A DNA stretch of 64,000 nucleotides from Litoditis marina (GCA_964036275.1 OZ038438.1:2858978-2922977); one strand, 5' to 3'. Positions 13,619 to 43,819 are shown, numbered from the stretch's first letter. Numbers and translations are program-made. Notes: a model not told the origin generated them from the sequence alone.

Positions 13619-14252
13619 TCATGAGAAAGATGGACCGCCTTGGAAACCACCCGATGTAGACATCTCTTCTTGAAGACGTTTTTGCAATGACTGCGAGACC
13701 AGATTCCAAGACTCCATGAAGCGGTCCATGCAGCTTTAAAAATATGTTTTGGGCTGGTTCAGAACACAATTTGAGGCTAACTGTACACCACAATCTACCA
13801 ACTTCTGACAATGGAACAATTACGCATTATTCTTAATTGTAATTAATCGAATGGCACTCATAATATTTAGAAAACTTTTTTTTAACTGTTGGAGATATCG
13901 AATAAAACAACCAACCACTTGACCTTCAATTCATGATTTTCATTTCAAATATATTATATTGATAAAAATGACTAACCGCTGTAGACACTGTTTCTCGGAA
14001 TTGGACAGAGAACTACCAGGACTTGTGATGCATTTCTGGGTACACTTCTCAGATAGATCCTGAAATCAAACGCATATGTAACGTCATTGAAAATTGAATG
14101 GAAAATTGAAAAATAATATCATTGAGAGTACTCACAGTTATAAGATTCTGAGCGTTGGAGATAGCAGCCTGCTGCTTCACGCCAGCGATTACTTGCTCCT
14201 GTTGCTCGGGAGAGAGCTTCTTCAGTTGCTCCAAATCCAACAACTGATCCAT
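13619..14252 (-). CDS. TIM13: Mitochondrial import chaperone Tim13 (3 exons, 104 aa)
   Basis: Small Tim chaperone of the mitochondrial intermembrane space. With Tim8 it forms a ring complex that escorts hydrophobic precursors to the TIM22 inner-membrane translocase. Exons are 14252-14136, 14059-13977 and 13733-13619, with GT/AG borders and continuous phase (315 nt, TGA stop). The twin CX3C motif that defines the family is complete: CTQKC in exon 2, and CLQRC split across exons 2 and 3. It is followed by [12 protein letters not shown], typical of Tim13. The N-terminal helix ([18 protein letters not shown]) also fits. Length is usual. On the minus strand the start ATG follows directly after an acceptor (tttatcag), a candidate trans-splice site. 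Tim8-type proteins share the motif but not the MDR-WN segment. Confidence 0.93.
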
Positions 14253-16106
14253 CTGATAAATGAAAGATAAATCTTATTTCTCAAACAAACGTAAATGACG
14301 CACATACACGAAGTGCACTGTCAATTCAGCACAGAGTGATCGGCAAAGGGCTATAACGAAAGACTAAATTCTGTAATTTAATGATAAACCACGATATTCA
14401 CCCAAACTGTGCAGGTACTTGTAGAACAACTGTTCGTTCAAGAGATTGACACGGTTTCGACCTTCAAACTGAGAGGAAGCGCGCCGAGATCTAGTGTCTG
14501 TGATGTGAGTTGCCTATAGTGTACATGCCACACTGAATAGACACATAGCTTATGTACATACTGAGTAAAAACTAATAATATAATAAAAATATAATTGATG
14601 AGAGCGTTTGTAGCGTTGAACGAACATCATAATAAGTGAAATATGCCATGAAATACATATTTTGCAAATTCTAAAACTGCTGACGTGGGAGTGAAAATGG
14701 GAGACCCGAAAAGGAACATCTTACCACGTACAGGATCACATTCAACTGCGCTTGGTGACAGTCGAGAGGCTCAGAAGGATTTGAGGAACGTTGATGTTCT
14801 ACATGTAACAGTCTACCTTTGCGCTCGCGGGCCATGTGTTGAATTTGAACTGTTCACGTCCCACCCTACCCACGGGGGTTTGAGCTCGGGGGGGGGGGGG
14901 GGGGGTTGAGGGCACTACTAAGCATTGTAGCCCCACAGTCATTGAATTTGTACCTATCACCTGACCAGAGTTTGTAAGAAACTATTGGTCCCTTATCTAA
15001 ATCAAGGGGCGCAGACAGAGGTTCAAGTGGGCGCAGACAGTTAATGTGTCTCCTCTGAAACGATGTCTGGCAAGTTTGCCACCACTTTCGAAAACAACTG
15101 GTAGATTTACCTCTTCAATTTTGTCTGGTAGATAGGCAACATCGCCTGAAAGGTGCCCTATCCGGGTCGCTTGAAAGCAATTTCGTCCGGAAGATCGGGT
15201 AGGAGGAAGTCAAAAATGCACATCTGCTACAATATTAGCTCGCTCGCTTTTTCTGTTAGCTATTTAGTCAACCATTTGTACTGTTTTGTAAACACACCGC
15301 TTCTGGATTTAACGGATGTAAGAGTTGAGTTGCAATTGCAAATTCCGTAGGAACTTCGATTTCACTTTGTTGGTTTGTCTAATAAGAATAACCATGTTTT
15401 TCCTCGTGAACAACGTCATTTTACTCAAGCGCAGAAGTGATATGTTCGTAGCTTACAACGAAGCATGGAGGTAGTGGGTTCACTCTTTTCAGTTCCAGCG
15501 TTTTTAGAAGGAACCGTTCGAAAGCGGTATTGGCAACGCGTTTCGGAAAAAATAGGTTGGAAAATCTTCTACGGGTTCTAAGTCAACCAGAACACGCTGT
15601 TTCAACTGTTCCAGATCACGAATAAACCTTAGTCAAACACTTTAGCTGCATAATCATACGTCCAAGTTCAAAACGTGTTTCAAAGAGGTTATATTTGAGC
15701 TGCATTATATGATTACCAGCTGACTATATAGTCGAGTATGGGAAGCTCGCAACTACATGTTCAGATTGTGCTCGGCTAATTGGGCAGGTCGAGCTCCCCA
15801 GTTCTAGTTCTAGTGAGACCATTGAATTTTCTGTCTTCGGTTTTGTACCTGTACTAGAACACACAGCCACAAGAGAATTGTGTAAGACGGAGTTTCATGT
15901 ATTTACTGTCATTAGGAAGCTGAACTGACATAAAAGGCAACAGTGGACGTAGGAATGACAATGTTTTCACTATTCCTCAGAAAAAAACTCCATTCTTGTA
16001 CCACCTTGCAGTATTTGTCCGCAATTCACCCTATTCTGGTTTCACCAAACATTATTGTACAACCTTCATTGAGGGGGGAAAATATGATCAATTTGGCCAC
16101 ATTCTT
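14253..16106. other. Intergenic region with a poly(G) run
   Basis: Between the start of Tim13 and the 3' end of the MAGUK gene I see no exon with family resemblance. It contains the G18 run at 14888-14905. It also holds the 5' flank of Tim13 and the MAGUK 3' UTR. Confidence 0.5.
14888..14905 (+). repeat. Poly(G) run, 18 bases
   Basis: An uninterrupted run of 18 G after gagctc. Runs of this length can form quadruplexes and are prone to length errors in assembly. It is one of five long G runs in the window. Confidence 0.9.
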
Positions 16107-26540
<10,434 letters not shown>

Positions 26541-27017
26541 TGCAATATGCTATACTCCGTGTCACATTTACAGTTAGCGAGCAGTCTTCCTACCCACCGT
26601 TTTCTATTGAACTCATAGACTTTATTGTGAATAGTTTGGAGAAATTCCAGTAGTAAGGGAAGGGCCCGGCGGGAAAACATTTTTAGGGCTTTCCGAGAAC
26701 AATTACACGTCAAAAACAGCTACCAAGTAATGCAACGGGAATAGCATAGTGTATAACTGTTGGATCTTTTTGAAATGTTGAAATTTCTGATTATTACGAC
26801 AGACAGAGTTTATGCAATACATGTCCTACTTTGTTCTGCGTTTCACTGATACTCTCATTTACAACATACATAACATGGGAACTTTTATTTGAAAATTCCA
26901 ACAAATTATAACAATGACAAATAAAAAGAGACAACAGTAAGGCAATGCGGAAAGCAACTAAAAAGTAAACAAGGCTCGTAAACATGAGCTGGAGCAAGGT
27001 GTTGGGGGGGGGGGGGG
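26541..27017. other. Gap between the methyltransferase 3' end and the MAGUK start
   Basis: Both flanking genes are on the minus strand. I see no exon, and no acceptor flush against the modelled MAGUK ATG at 26540, so an additional 5' exon of the MAGUK gene cannot be excluded here. The G14 run lies at 27004-27017. Confidence 0.4.
27004..27017 (+). repeat. Poly(G) run, 14 bases, abutting a stop codon
   Basis: On the minus strand this is C14 starting on the base after the methyltransferase TAG stop (27020-27018). Confidence 0.9.
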
Positions 27018-30000
27018 CTACTGGAAAGGGGCGTGGTCGAGGGCCCGCCCCCAGGAAGGGGCAATGAGGAATCGATCACGGACGGCAGAAGACGTGGTCT
27101 CGTCACGATGGCAGACGTAGACGAAGTAGTGGAAGAGGGAGCCGAACTCGTCCAGCTCCACCCGCCAGTTCGGGTTTCGCAGCAGGGCCGGAACGCGGAA
27201 ATGCGGCTGTGTGAACGAGACCGACACGAAGACACCTGCAACCAAATGACTAGCGGAATACGAAAGTATAGGTTCTGTAACGGGGCTAACTTCTTCCCAA
27301 ACTGACTCTTCCTGAACCGAAATCGAACCGATGCTTCCCGAACCAGTTGGTTCGGTGGGTCAATGAATAGCAGGTAGATAGAAAGCTCGCAAAAGGAAGG
27401 AAGCACCTAGAACCCACCATTGCGGGTTCCCTAGTTCGGAGGTTGGGTTATTTTAATTTTTGAAAATTTTAATTGTACTCTGTCAAAGATTAAAGGCAAA
27501 ATCAAGTGTAAGGTGACTAGAGTTCTTCAATTGTGTAAAGTTTCACACTTTCATCTGACTATGAATTTGACTAATGGTGTGACGGAGAATTCGTATATGT
27601 TGTGTTCACCGGCTGGAGCTAGGACGCGATGGACTGCCTCGAAGATGCTGTCCAGTGTTTCCAGGGCCGAATCAGACGGACTCCACGGACTCTGCAACAC
27701 TTTCCTCACGCAATCACCACTGATCAGCACCTTCACAACAACTTATATAGTTCAAGCCATTCTCATGGAGAAATCGACAAATTACAAACTTGGTTCTTAC
27801 CAAGTCACAGTTTTTAAAATAGCTTGAAAGTGCTGTGCTGCGAGTGAAAGTTTCAGGTCTCATTGGGAATGAAGGGAACTATAGTATCCCATTCATAAGT
27901 GAACCGTTAGCGTGAACAGTGTGCTTCTGTTTTCGAATGACATTAACATCACCACAACAGATTAAACCACAAGAGATCCAATTTTCAGAAATGTGATTTA
28001 GGTACCGTTGGTATTCACATAAAGATAACAGGGAATATCTAGGTTCAGAAAATATCTGGTTTGACCGACATGTGTTGATTTGATCTGCTGTGCTCCGGCA
28101 CAATTCAGTCGTTATTTGCAGATCAGCGTACAAGTCAATTGTGGATACCTTCTCGCCCACAAGCAATGCCTCCAGAGTAGCCTTTTCCAGTACAACGTCA
28201 ATTGAGCCGGACTCAATCGTTTGCATAGACCGAATATCATCACAAACCCATTCCATTTCCTTGTGTTTCTCTCTCTTCGTATCGACAAGAACCTGAATTG
28301 GCGAACAATGAGCTGGAGCGACGGTAAATGTCAACGAATACATTTTAATTCCCTTGAGTATGTGGGGAATATTTATTATGAGCACCGTGGCTAAATTGGC
28401 TGGTGGCACAAATATTCCGGGCAATGTGTTTGGAGTTGGTTCGAATCCTTATAACGTCCGCGTTAAATTCCACCATGTGAATGCATGTGAGAACATGACC
28501 AGTCAGCTGTACGATACTCTGTTTCATCCAGGGGTATCTTTTGTAGTCAACTTTCAAATGGCGCCACATACTCTCTTTTTGCTAAGGCAAACGAATAAAT
28601 AAATGAAAAGCTATGCAAACTATAAAAAAAACTCAAGTTCGTAATGTGAGTTCAGAAGTGCACCAAACAGACCTGAGAGTAATCCAAATTGGTAATATTT
28701 GTATACCCCAACTCGTACAATTTCATTGACATTTGACTACTCCCACATCCGATATGAAGAATCCTGAATCAAGACAAGGAATGCATTACACAATCTGTTT
28801 CGTAGATGCCGAATAATTTGGTAATTCACGGATTAGTTAGTCTAAATAAATAGACGGGCGCGAGAAACATAAGAAGCCTAAGTCAACAGGTTGACACTTC
28901 CTCGAACAGGAATCATCTGCACAAAAATCATTGAACAAACGCTGCCAGCCGATTCTCCGTAGGGCAGACAGTTGTTAACTGAGTTCATGTTTTTGGGGTT
29001 CTGACCAAAGGTTCTCGGGTGTGCTAATATGGTTCACGTACTATTTTGGAAGTTTTCTCTTTCATCAAATATTCAGGGAATTCAACCTCCCTACTCTTTG
29101 AAAAACCGTTGCAACTTAAAATACCGGACTCGCCAATTTTGCAACTTAAAATACCGGTGTCAGCCAGATGGCGCCTGTACTGTTTGAAATTCATAAGGAG
29201 ATATCGACACCAGTATTTAAGCCTGCATTTTCTCCGATATTTTAAGTTGAAAGCGTTTTCACAGCTCAATAAGTGGCAGTTCCGGTAAACAACTGCAGGT
29301 ATTATTTACCATACAAATGTGCACAATCTCGCACAGTGGTTGCAAGCAAGACTACTGCGCTTCTAGTAAAATAGAGCTAATGCTTTTTCTATTTATCAAT
29401 ACTCCATGCCCTACTACAACCAACCATAGAGCTTGTTTAGTTTGTGTTAATGACATAGGGTACACAAATCTACGGAATTGGAAAAAGTTATTCTTCTTCC
29501 AACAGAACCAGCCAGGCGGACACATGCAACCAAAATGTAACCCGGTTGCATGTGTACAAAACTATTAATTGCTCTCAAATGTAACCGAATTTATTTTCAC
29601 ATACGACCAAATTTGTCTTTTTGGTTATGTTAAGAGATTTTGGTTGCATTTGAGATGCAACCCGGTTGCACTTGAAATCAACCAATGGTTTCATACAAAT
29701 TCAACCTGGTTACATTTATTTTGGTTGCATGTGTAATTGGCCAACCAGCCAGTGGCTTAATTCACGAAATTCGTGTTATTTTCATACTATTTCCCCGAGC
29801 TGAATCGTTGTGAATACAGAGACGCTCCCCTGTGGCAAAAATACATTGAATTCTTTCACTCGGTAAATGACGGACTGAACAGAAGAGCATTTACCTAGAC
29901 TTTTTGTTCAAATGCGGCAGAATCAAATGTTTGAAGGATTCGAAGTCAGCCAGCCATTCAAAACTATCCTCACTCAGAAAACGTTCATCCCAGTACACTT

Positions 30001-30028
30001 TCTCCGCATATTGTAAATTAGATTCCAT
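27018..30028 (-). CDS. eEF1A lysine methyltransferase 4-like, SAM-dependent (5 exons, 222 aa)
   Basis: EEF1AKMT4-type enzymes transfer methyl groups from S-adenosylmethionine to a lysine of translation factor eEF1A in the cytosol. Exons are 30028-29895, 28763-28673, 28292-28149, 27691-27610 and 27235-27018, all with GT/AG borders and continuous phase (669 nt, TAG stop). YWDERFLSED and FEWLADFESF form the N-terminal lead. ILHIGCGSSQMS is motif I, the SAM-binding loop, and NLDYSQ provides the acidic residue after strand 2. IDVVLEKATLEALLVGEK matches the family's DVVLEKGTLDALL segment. VHRVLAPAG and VSVSFTQPHFR fit the later strands, and FHYFVYVCHRDE the C-terminal strand of EEF1AKMT4. METTL13-type enzymes are the closest alternative but are much longer. 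The ATG follows directly after an acceptor (cagttttag), a possible trans-splice site. Confidence 0.88.
28382..28450 (+). repeat. tRNA-like A/B box pair (SINE-like head)
   Basis: TGGCTAAATTGG fits the Pol III A box with one mismatch, and GGTTCGAATCC about 50 bases on is a perfect B box. Acceptor and T stems do not pair well, so it is not a functional tRNA. It lies in a methyltransferase intron on the opposite strand. Confidence 0.4.
29520..29734. repeat. Fold-back element with ACACATGCAACC ends (MITE-like)
   Basis: Terminal inverted repeats begin ACACATGCAACCAAAAT on both sides. Internal AACCCGGTTGCA repeats also pair. About 215 bp, located in the first intron of the methyltransferase gene. 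No coding capacity. Confidence 0.65.
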
Positions 30029-30371
30029 CTAAAACTGATTGATCATACCAATAAAAGACCATTCAAGAACAAAAAAGATATTTCAGTATAATGGTACTTT
30101 TGTACACCATTTATTCATGACATAAAACAAAGATGTACATTTTGGAGATTACTTCGTGATCAGAGAACAATTGATAAATCACCATATACATAACAACCAA
30201 ACCCATCAGAATACTGAATGGTTTGAGAACCACGATAGTAGGTACACAATAAAAACTAGTGCGAGTTGACAACGATGAAAGGAATAGAAGCTGAATTAAC
30301 TATCATCACTAACAGAACAGATAAAAAACACCGCATAGAGACAATGTGAAGAATAATTATGAACATTTAAA
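30029..30371. other. Gap between the PABPN1 3' end and the methyltransferase start
   Basis: Both flanking genes are on the minus strand. The 343 bp hold the PABPN1 3' UTR and the acceptor flush with the next ATG (cagttttag, ending at 30029). This close same-strand spacing would permit a polycistronic arrangement; no exon is seen. Confidence 0.45.
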
Positions 30372-33300
30372 TCACAAAAAGGGCGATCCAAATCCTGGAC
30401 GACGTCTGGAAAACACAAATATAGTTCATTCTTATAAGACACCGCATTCCCCACAAGAGTACTAATCCACCAGAGCGGTAGAGTAAATATATGCATAACA
30501 ATAAATTTGCATTACTTAGCACACTTGAAAAAAACTTGCGCTAGTTTACATATATACTGCCGCCTTTTCGCTCAATCGAGATGTATTGAGACTTGACGGC
30601 CACATTCACGATACTACATCTGATAAATGTAGGTTTCTTTTCGGACAAGCATAGCATATAAAGACTAACCTTCCTCGACCTCTCGGTCGAAAGCCGCCAT
30701 AAACATACTTGATGATTACCCCTCCTCTTCCTCTTCCAACCATTCCACGTCCACGCGGAGGACGATTCGTGGACGAGATTCCAGGTTTATTTGTCCGTTT
30801 TGAGTTTACCTGCAAGCAACATACTACTGTCAGAGGGAAAACAACTACCGCTTCCCGAAAAAAAAAATAGGAACATCGTTAGTGTATTCTACTTTGAAAG
30901 GCATTGGTGACCGTGGCAGATGAACACAGATGAAAATCGCGTGGGAGAATTCTACTTGAAAGGGGCCAGAAAGAATAGTTAATATGAAAAAGTGGTCTAA
31001 GACACTTATAAATAGATAGATTTTTTTTCCGATTCGCACTAGTGCACCTAAATAACATACGGGCACATGGTTTGGTCAGTTTGTGCGCGCTCTACGTTAT
31101 GTCTAGGTATACAAGGGGACCCGAACTAACTTTCCCTTTTGTCCTCCTTTAAAGAAGGACGATTATGTGGTCCAATCCCAACGCTTCAGTCCTTTAAACT
31201 GCAATACATTTTTGCAATACGTTTAAAGGACCGTTGACACGGGATTGGTCCCTCATAATAGTCCTGCGATTTTGGTTCGGGAAAAAATTGGTCCAAATAT
31301 AATTTAATGAAATTTGTAATATAATAAAATATGCAACCTTGATCTGCCGCCCTTTCAGCAAGCTATCCGTCATAGATAAAGCGTTTTGAACACCTTCTTT
31401 GTCTGCAAACTCGATGTAGGCGAAGCTGAAATAGAAAGTATAAGAGCAAAAAAGCAACGAGAACGTTAAATTCATTAAATTGACGTGACAGTTCACAGAA
31501 GTCCACACCCTTTTTCAATTAATACATTCCATTCTGCAGGTAATACTATAGGATGAGTGCACAAGCATGCGGAAAATTAAAGGCACTCAAGATCATTATT
31601 AGGGTTGTTGAAGTGAAGCTCGTAATGTTTTGAGTCGAGTGAAAACTCGAAACTATCCACAACCTCAAGTATTTGGTGATAAAAATGTGAAAATTCGAAC
31701 GTTTAGCTTCATAAACTCTTAAACGTTTTTTCTTCACTTTTAACAGTCGATTTTCCTCAAAGAACTCGAAAATTCATGAAACTCGACATTTTGAACTTGA
31801 TTAACAACCCTAATCATAAACTCAAATACAATACAAACCACAATAAGCCCAATTTAGGAAAGTTTTAGAGAAAGAATCTATGAATGCAGGTACACTTACC
31901 CTTTAGGGTGTCCTGTGAACTTGTCACATTGTATAGTCACCCTATTAACAGAGCCACAACCATGGAAATGAGTTTCCAAATCTTCAGCCGTAACTGCATA
32001 ATCGACCTGAAACATGAACATAGGTTAAAACTTACACTGGCAAACGTGATAATCAAATAGAAATAGAAATCCAAAAGTACCCCCTGTCTAGAGAACAGCC
32101 CACTTTTCTGCGGAACTTCGGTAAACTAGGGATTTCGAACTGAACTGAAAAAAAATCGGACGCAAGCCTGTAAACTCCTTATTTCACACTATCAAAACGC
32201 TCGGAGATAGGAAAACCCAAAAATTATGGTGGTAGTTTTGTGAAGTAGTGGTGGTAGTTTTGTGAACCTAGTTTTATTCAAAGTATGAAATTTTACGTAA
32301 CTTCATCGAGAACCCAGTCCTCTTCTTAAAAAGTCTTCATGTATGTGAACCAAACGAGAAACGCTCGTTCGAGTTCAAAATAATGAGTGCTCGCAGTGTG
32401 TGATAAACAAAAAAATAATGAAACAATAATATAAACCTACATTGCCGACATACACTGAACGGGCATCAGCTTCAGCCTTTTCTTCGGGGGTCAAGATAGG
32501 AGGAGCAGTTGTATGGCTTCCATGGGAAGACGCTGATACTGTTGAAAGGTTCATCTGGCTCTTAAAAAAGATATGCAATTCAACAAAAATAGAATCAACA
32601 TAGAATGCAGTAAGAAGTGGTTGTGAAAACAATCTACGGCGAAATACGGCGAAAACCACTAACTTTAATGGTCGCGTTTCAGGAACAGTCACAAGTCAAA
32701 AGAATTCATCGTCAAGCTCCAACGGAGAAATAAACGTTCCAAAAGTAAATCGTCGCATAGATATATTGAAAATCATCGATGTTCACATTCGCTAGTTAGT
32801 ACGAATCCTGTTTCCGGAACAAATTAGTGATTGTTAAGCAACACGATGAAATAATTACTTACTTCAATATCAGTTTGAATCTGTTTCAGTTTCCGTTGTT
32901 CTTCCTCCAACTCTGCCATTTGAGCTTCCATTGCAGAAAGATCCTACAAGCATTGTGGTTTTAAAGTTACTTTGAACAATGACTTATTTACATTGCCTGC
33001 TTTGCTCGCGGCTAAACGGACTAACCAAAACAATCGGGAAATGGGAAAATGAGACCTTTTGTTTATATTGGGGCAAAAATGTGAAGTATTTTACGCAAAC
33101 TGAAAAATTCTGATCTGATTTCTGGTAGACTATTTATGAAAGTGGTAATTCACACCGAAATGAGAATAACCGACAAAGTAATTTTCGGATTTGGCAAAAA
33201 ACTTGAAGTGCTACCAATCTCTTTCAGCTTCATTTTTTATTGTTGAAGCTTGATTCTTCCTATGAGGAGTTCCGCTGTTTCTCAATGTTTGTTGATAGTT

Positions 33301-33598
33301 ATGTTGTTTTGATAATCATTCCCGCTGTTTAATTTGTCAAATTGAATAAAATCTTCTCATATGAGTATTATACTACGAAATCAAACTAAACACTATATAG
33401 TATTCCTTACCCATACAAATAATATCATCACACTGATTGCAATTTATTGATGTGTGAAAATAAACTTCGGTAAACCTTGGTTTTTGAAAGAAGACAACTA
33501 ACATGGTCATCGTCAGTCATGTCAGCATTATCCGTATCGTGTCCATTATTGAGAACATCATCATCCTCTAGCTTCAAGCCGTCCTCTTGATCACCCAT
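30372..33598 (-). CDS. PABPN1: Nuclear poly(A)-binding protein (PABPN1/PABP2 family; 7 exons, 221 aa)
   Basis: Nuclear protein that coats growing poly(A) tails, stimulates poly(A) polymerase and controls tail length. Exons are 33598-33503, 32943-32863, 32560-32441, 32006-31900, 31425-31338, 30809-30670 and 30405-30372. They sum to 666 nt in phase with a TGA stop. The domain order matches the family: an acidic N-terminus ([16 protein letters not shown]), a coiled-coil helix ([19 protein letters not shown]), one RRM with RNP2 SVYVGNVDY and RNP1 KGFAYIEFA, then SKRTNKPG. An Arg/Gly-rich C-terminal tail ([23 protein letters not shown]) is the usual methylation and nuclear-import region. There is no N-terminal polyalanine tract. 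An acceptor (tctcttctag) lies 14 nt before the ATG. Confidence 0.95.
31148..31266. repeat. Fold-back element, AAAGAAGGAC family, copy 1 (MITE-like)
   Basis: Ends TTTAAAGAAGGACGATTAT and the complementary ATAATAGTCCT, with inner TTTAAACTGCAA and GTTTAAAGGA arms. It has the same block order as 56229-56351, in reverse orientation. Located in a PABPN1 intron. Confidence 0.7.
31595..31817. repeat. Fold-back element with TTAGGGTTGTT ends (MITE-like)
   Basis: The left end ATTATTAGGGTTGTT pairs with the right end AACAACCCTAATCAT. Inner GTCGAG/CTCGAAA segments also pair. 223 bp, in a PABPN1 intron. Confidence 0.65.
32228..32266 (+). repeat. 22-bp tandem duplication
   Basis: GGTGGTAGTTTTGTGAA occurs at 32228-32244 and again at 32250-32266, in a PABPN1 intron. 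Confidence 0.8.
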
Positions 33599-35318
33599 AG
33601 TTAAATATACCTAGAAGAGAATAAACATGATGAAAAGAAAACAAGAATATGTTAGCACGCTTTTCATAGACAAGCATGACATGAAGAAGGGTAGCAGCAA
33701 ATACATAATCACACATAGATCAGCATGTGAAACAACAGCACAACACATAAATTGAAAGATTATCTTTGAACACATAAATCGTATATACGACGTACGTATG
33801 TAATGTATGTAATCTTCACGTTAAAATCGAATTTGAGCCGGTGGTGGCGAATTTGAAATCGGTACACTTGGATTACGGCAGACGCGCTCACCTGATTCAG
33901 GGGGCGCGGCGGTTGAGCTTGAACGTCTGGGCAGATTGCCAAGCCGGTGTACCTCTTGATTAATTTATACTCTGTCTGGCTGGTAGTAACTTTTTTATGT
34001 CACTTTATTTCTCAAATCAAACTATAGGCAGGCCATTGAAATATTTTCACTTATTCATCTTTTCTGAGAGGAGTTCTACAATATCATCGAAGTTTTCTTT
34101 ACTAAGATATCAAGTGTTAAAAATAAGGTCGAGGAACACGCCGACCTCTGCTTCACTGGATTGCAGCCGTTTTTATCTATTCTGTGGTAACTGTTTCATT
34201 TGTTTTATATTCAATATTCTGTATATATGTTCATAGCAAACATTGGGCGACTTTGCTGGCTTTGGAGGATGAAAATCACCTATTTTCCATTAAAATCCGG
34301 AATATGAACAGCCTTTTATACTGCGACTTTGCTCGACGGGTCATAAAAAATCACCAGTTTCAATCTTTCGGAGTTCCACCAGTATACAGTATGACCACTG
34401 ATGAGATGCACTTATCAGATCAAAACAACAATTGACGCTTTTGCAGTTCATTCATTATTGCGCCAGCATTCATAATCCTCTTTTGAAATGTGCCAACTGA
34501 TGTGATGTTCTTGTTAATTACATCATAACATGATGTATGATTTTAAATTCCGCGTATAACTAGCCTAGTTTGGTAGTATATTATATTCGTGACTCAGTAG
34601 TATCCATTCTCATCTCTGTTTCTCTTCTAACTAAGTTTCATCATCCTAGGTTGGGCCAAGTAGACTCTGATAAAAGAGTCCATTTCCTCTGGCATGCATG
34701 TCGTATATGTCCAGCATTAAGCATCATGCTATTGATTTCGTGGGTTTTCAAGGGAAGTATATGTCCTAGTCCACGATGTCTTCTTTTACCACTTAAATAT
34801 AAACTCATAAACATTACGACTGGTGTGTTTGTTCATCATAGTGTGTCCCCGATTCCTCAATTTCCTTTCTGGTTTCTGTAGATGAATATGAACGTTGAGA
34901 TTAACACTACAAAGCAATAACTATTGAAGTTGAAATTAACTGGCTTGAGTTTTTAATAAATAAGGTAAATCCTGTGGAAATATAATAAATCCTATGTAAT
35001 TATGTTGTAATATAATTATTCACATATATCGAAAAATTGTTTTTTTTCTCATGCTAACCATCGTTTTTACAGGTTGGCAAATATAACTCAGTCTCATGAA
35101 TGTATGCTAGCATCGAATCGCATCATCGTGTTTCGCTGACATGACATGTGGTCAGTTTTGATTTTTTTGTCCTATATTTTGATTTGAATTTGCAAAACAA
35201 AACACTTTAAGATCCGGACAAAGAAATACCGTCAAACAGATTGTCTCACACGATCAACTGAGAAACCATATAGTAGCACGGCATTATTGCGACTTATTTT
35301 TTGTGTGCATTCAATCAG
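33599..35318. promoter_or_regulatory. Divergent intergenic region between PABPN1 and coronin
   Basis: PABPN1 reads left and coronin right from this interval, so it should hold both promoters, the PABPN1 leader and probably the first coronin exon(s), which I could not identify. A GC-rich patch with an A-box-like GGCGCGGCGGTT lies at about 33896-33915. Confidence 0.45.
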
Positions 35319-42258
<6,940 letters not shown>

Positions 42259-43819
42259 AGTTTCACCATCTATTTCTTTTGTTTCTCCATAATGCATGTG
42301 TTGAATTAGTATCGTGCAAAGTAACTCATACGAAAATATGTATCAATCATATGTCAACAATTTCAGTTAGTAGCAGTACATATATATATCAACCATAACC
42401 TTAAACCGCGGCTAAAGATTTCTACGATTGGTAAAACGTTGCACATTCATTAACCAACAATCCGGAAATTGCCCGAATTCAAATTGAATGTAGGCTGAAA
42501 CTTGAAAACGTATTCCTATTTTTTCTAAATTGTCATAGCCAATATAAATCCAACACGTGCTTTGACTCCGTGAACTTGAGTGATTGTCGACTTTTGTGGG
42601 GTAGAGAACAGTGAGGACAATAATATTAAAGTGTATTGCATCAGTTATACAATCTTGAAAATGATAAACGAACCAACCGACAAGGAAAAGGTACCGAACA
42701 ACAATAAATGCAAGGTCAGCTCGTGATACTATAACTGGCTAAACAATTTTCAATGTATCCGTTCGACTGTTGTGAGCGTCTTGGAAGACTTGGAAAACGG
42801 CAAAAGAGCTCAACAATCGATCAGATACCATCGAGTTGGGTGGAGATGCCCGTATGGGGAATGCATAATAACAAGTGAATCGAGCTTTCCCTACAACTAG
42901 ACGGGAATTGTGGGGATCACAGATGTTTGATACACGAAAATGCTGGGAAAATTAACACGCAAGAAAGAGACACAAACGGGTTTCATGGGTAAAATGCATG
43001 GATTTTGATCAAATTGTGAACCACTCCTGAGATCGGCTAAATAAAGCTCAATGCTTGCAGAAGGCGAGGTAAAGTGCTCTGGTATTTGGTAAGAAGGGTA
43101 AGGGGGGGGGGGGGGGGGGGGTGGTTATAGAATTATGAAATAAAACTAGGGAAGTAAGCGTAAAAACACAGTTAAAATGCTAACTCAAAACTAAACATTG
43201 AAGAACGGGAAATGGTACGGAAAACAACATGGTACAAGCAATGAAGCACAACGACCCTCCGACACTTCAGATATAGCAGTGTTATTTATAACAATAGAAA
43301 CATGAACGCCTGTTGAGGTGAGTGAAAATTATACTTTTTAGTTGGAAAGCAGGCATTCACGTTCATATATACAGATGAGGGATGGAGAAAGTACTGAAGT
43401 GACTACCTGACTAAGACAGAATGCGAGTGGGTATAGAACGAAGGGGTGTGACGGACCGATCCGGCTGCGGGAGTCGAGACAGTGAAGAAGGGTGTGAGTG
43501 AAGGTGAATAGCGGTGAGAAATCTGGAACACAACACGATTAAAGCTGAGGACAACAATTAGGAAACGTGCAACACAACACATAGCGGACAAAACTTCACT
43601 CAAATAACTATATCCCCAGTTGATAAGACAATCAAACACGTAATTAATACACCTGTAAATCGTATAACCCATTATTCATCATAATGCCCGCCACTTCAAT
43701 GATTCCAACCTGCTTCTTTTGAAAAACTCCCAAACAAAAACGTATTACACCTCTAAAGCAAAAAACTAGACGCCAATTATAATAATAGTAAAGAATCAAA
43801 CTGAAAACAGACTCACCCT
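42259..43819. other. Convergent intergenic region between coronin and the MEC-8-like gene
   Basis: Holds both 3' UTRs. I see no exon. The G20 run is at 43102-43121. A 5' splice-like AAGG|GTGAGT lies just after the MEC-8-like stop codon (minus strand, about 43816-43808), suggesting a 3' UTR intron or alternative C-terminus. Confidence 0.5.
43102..43121 (+). repeat. Poly(G) run, 20 bases
   Basis: The longest G run in the window, in the convergent intergenic region. Confidence 0.9.

Noticed and set aside
28382..28450. Functional tRNA gene
   Set aside because: A and B boxes are present but the acceptor and T stems do not pair and no anticodon arm can be drawn.
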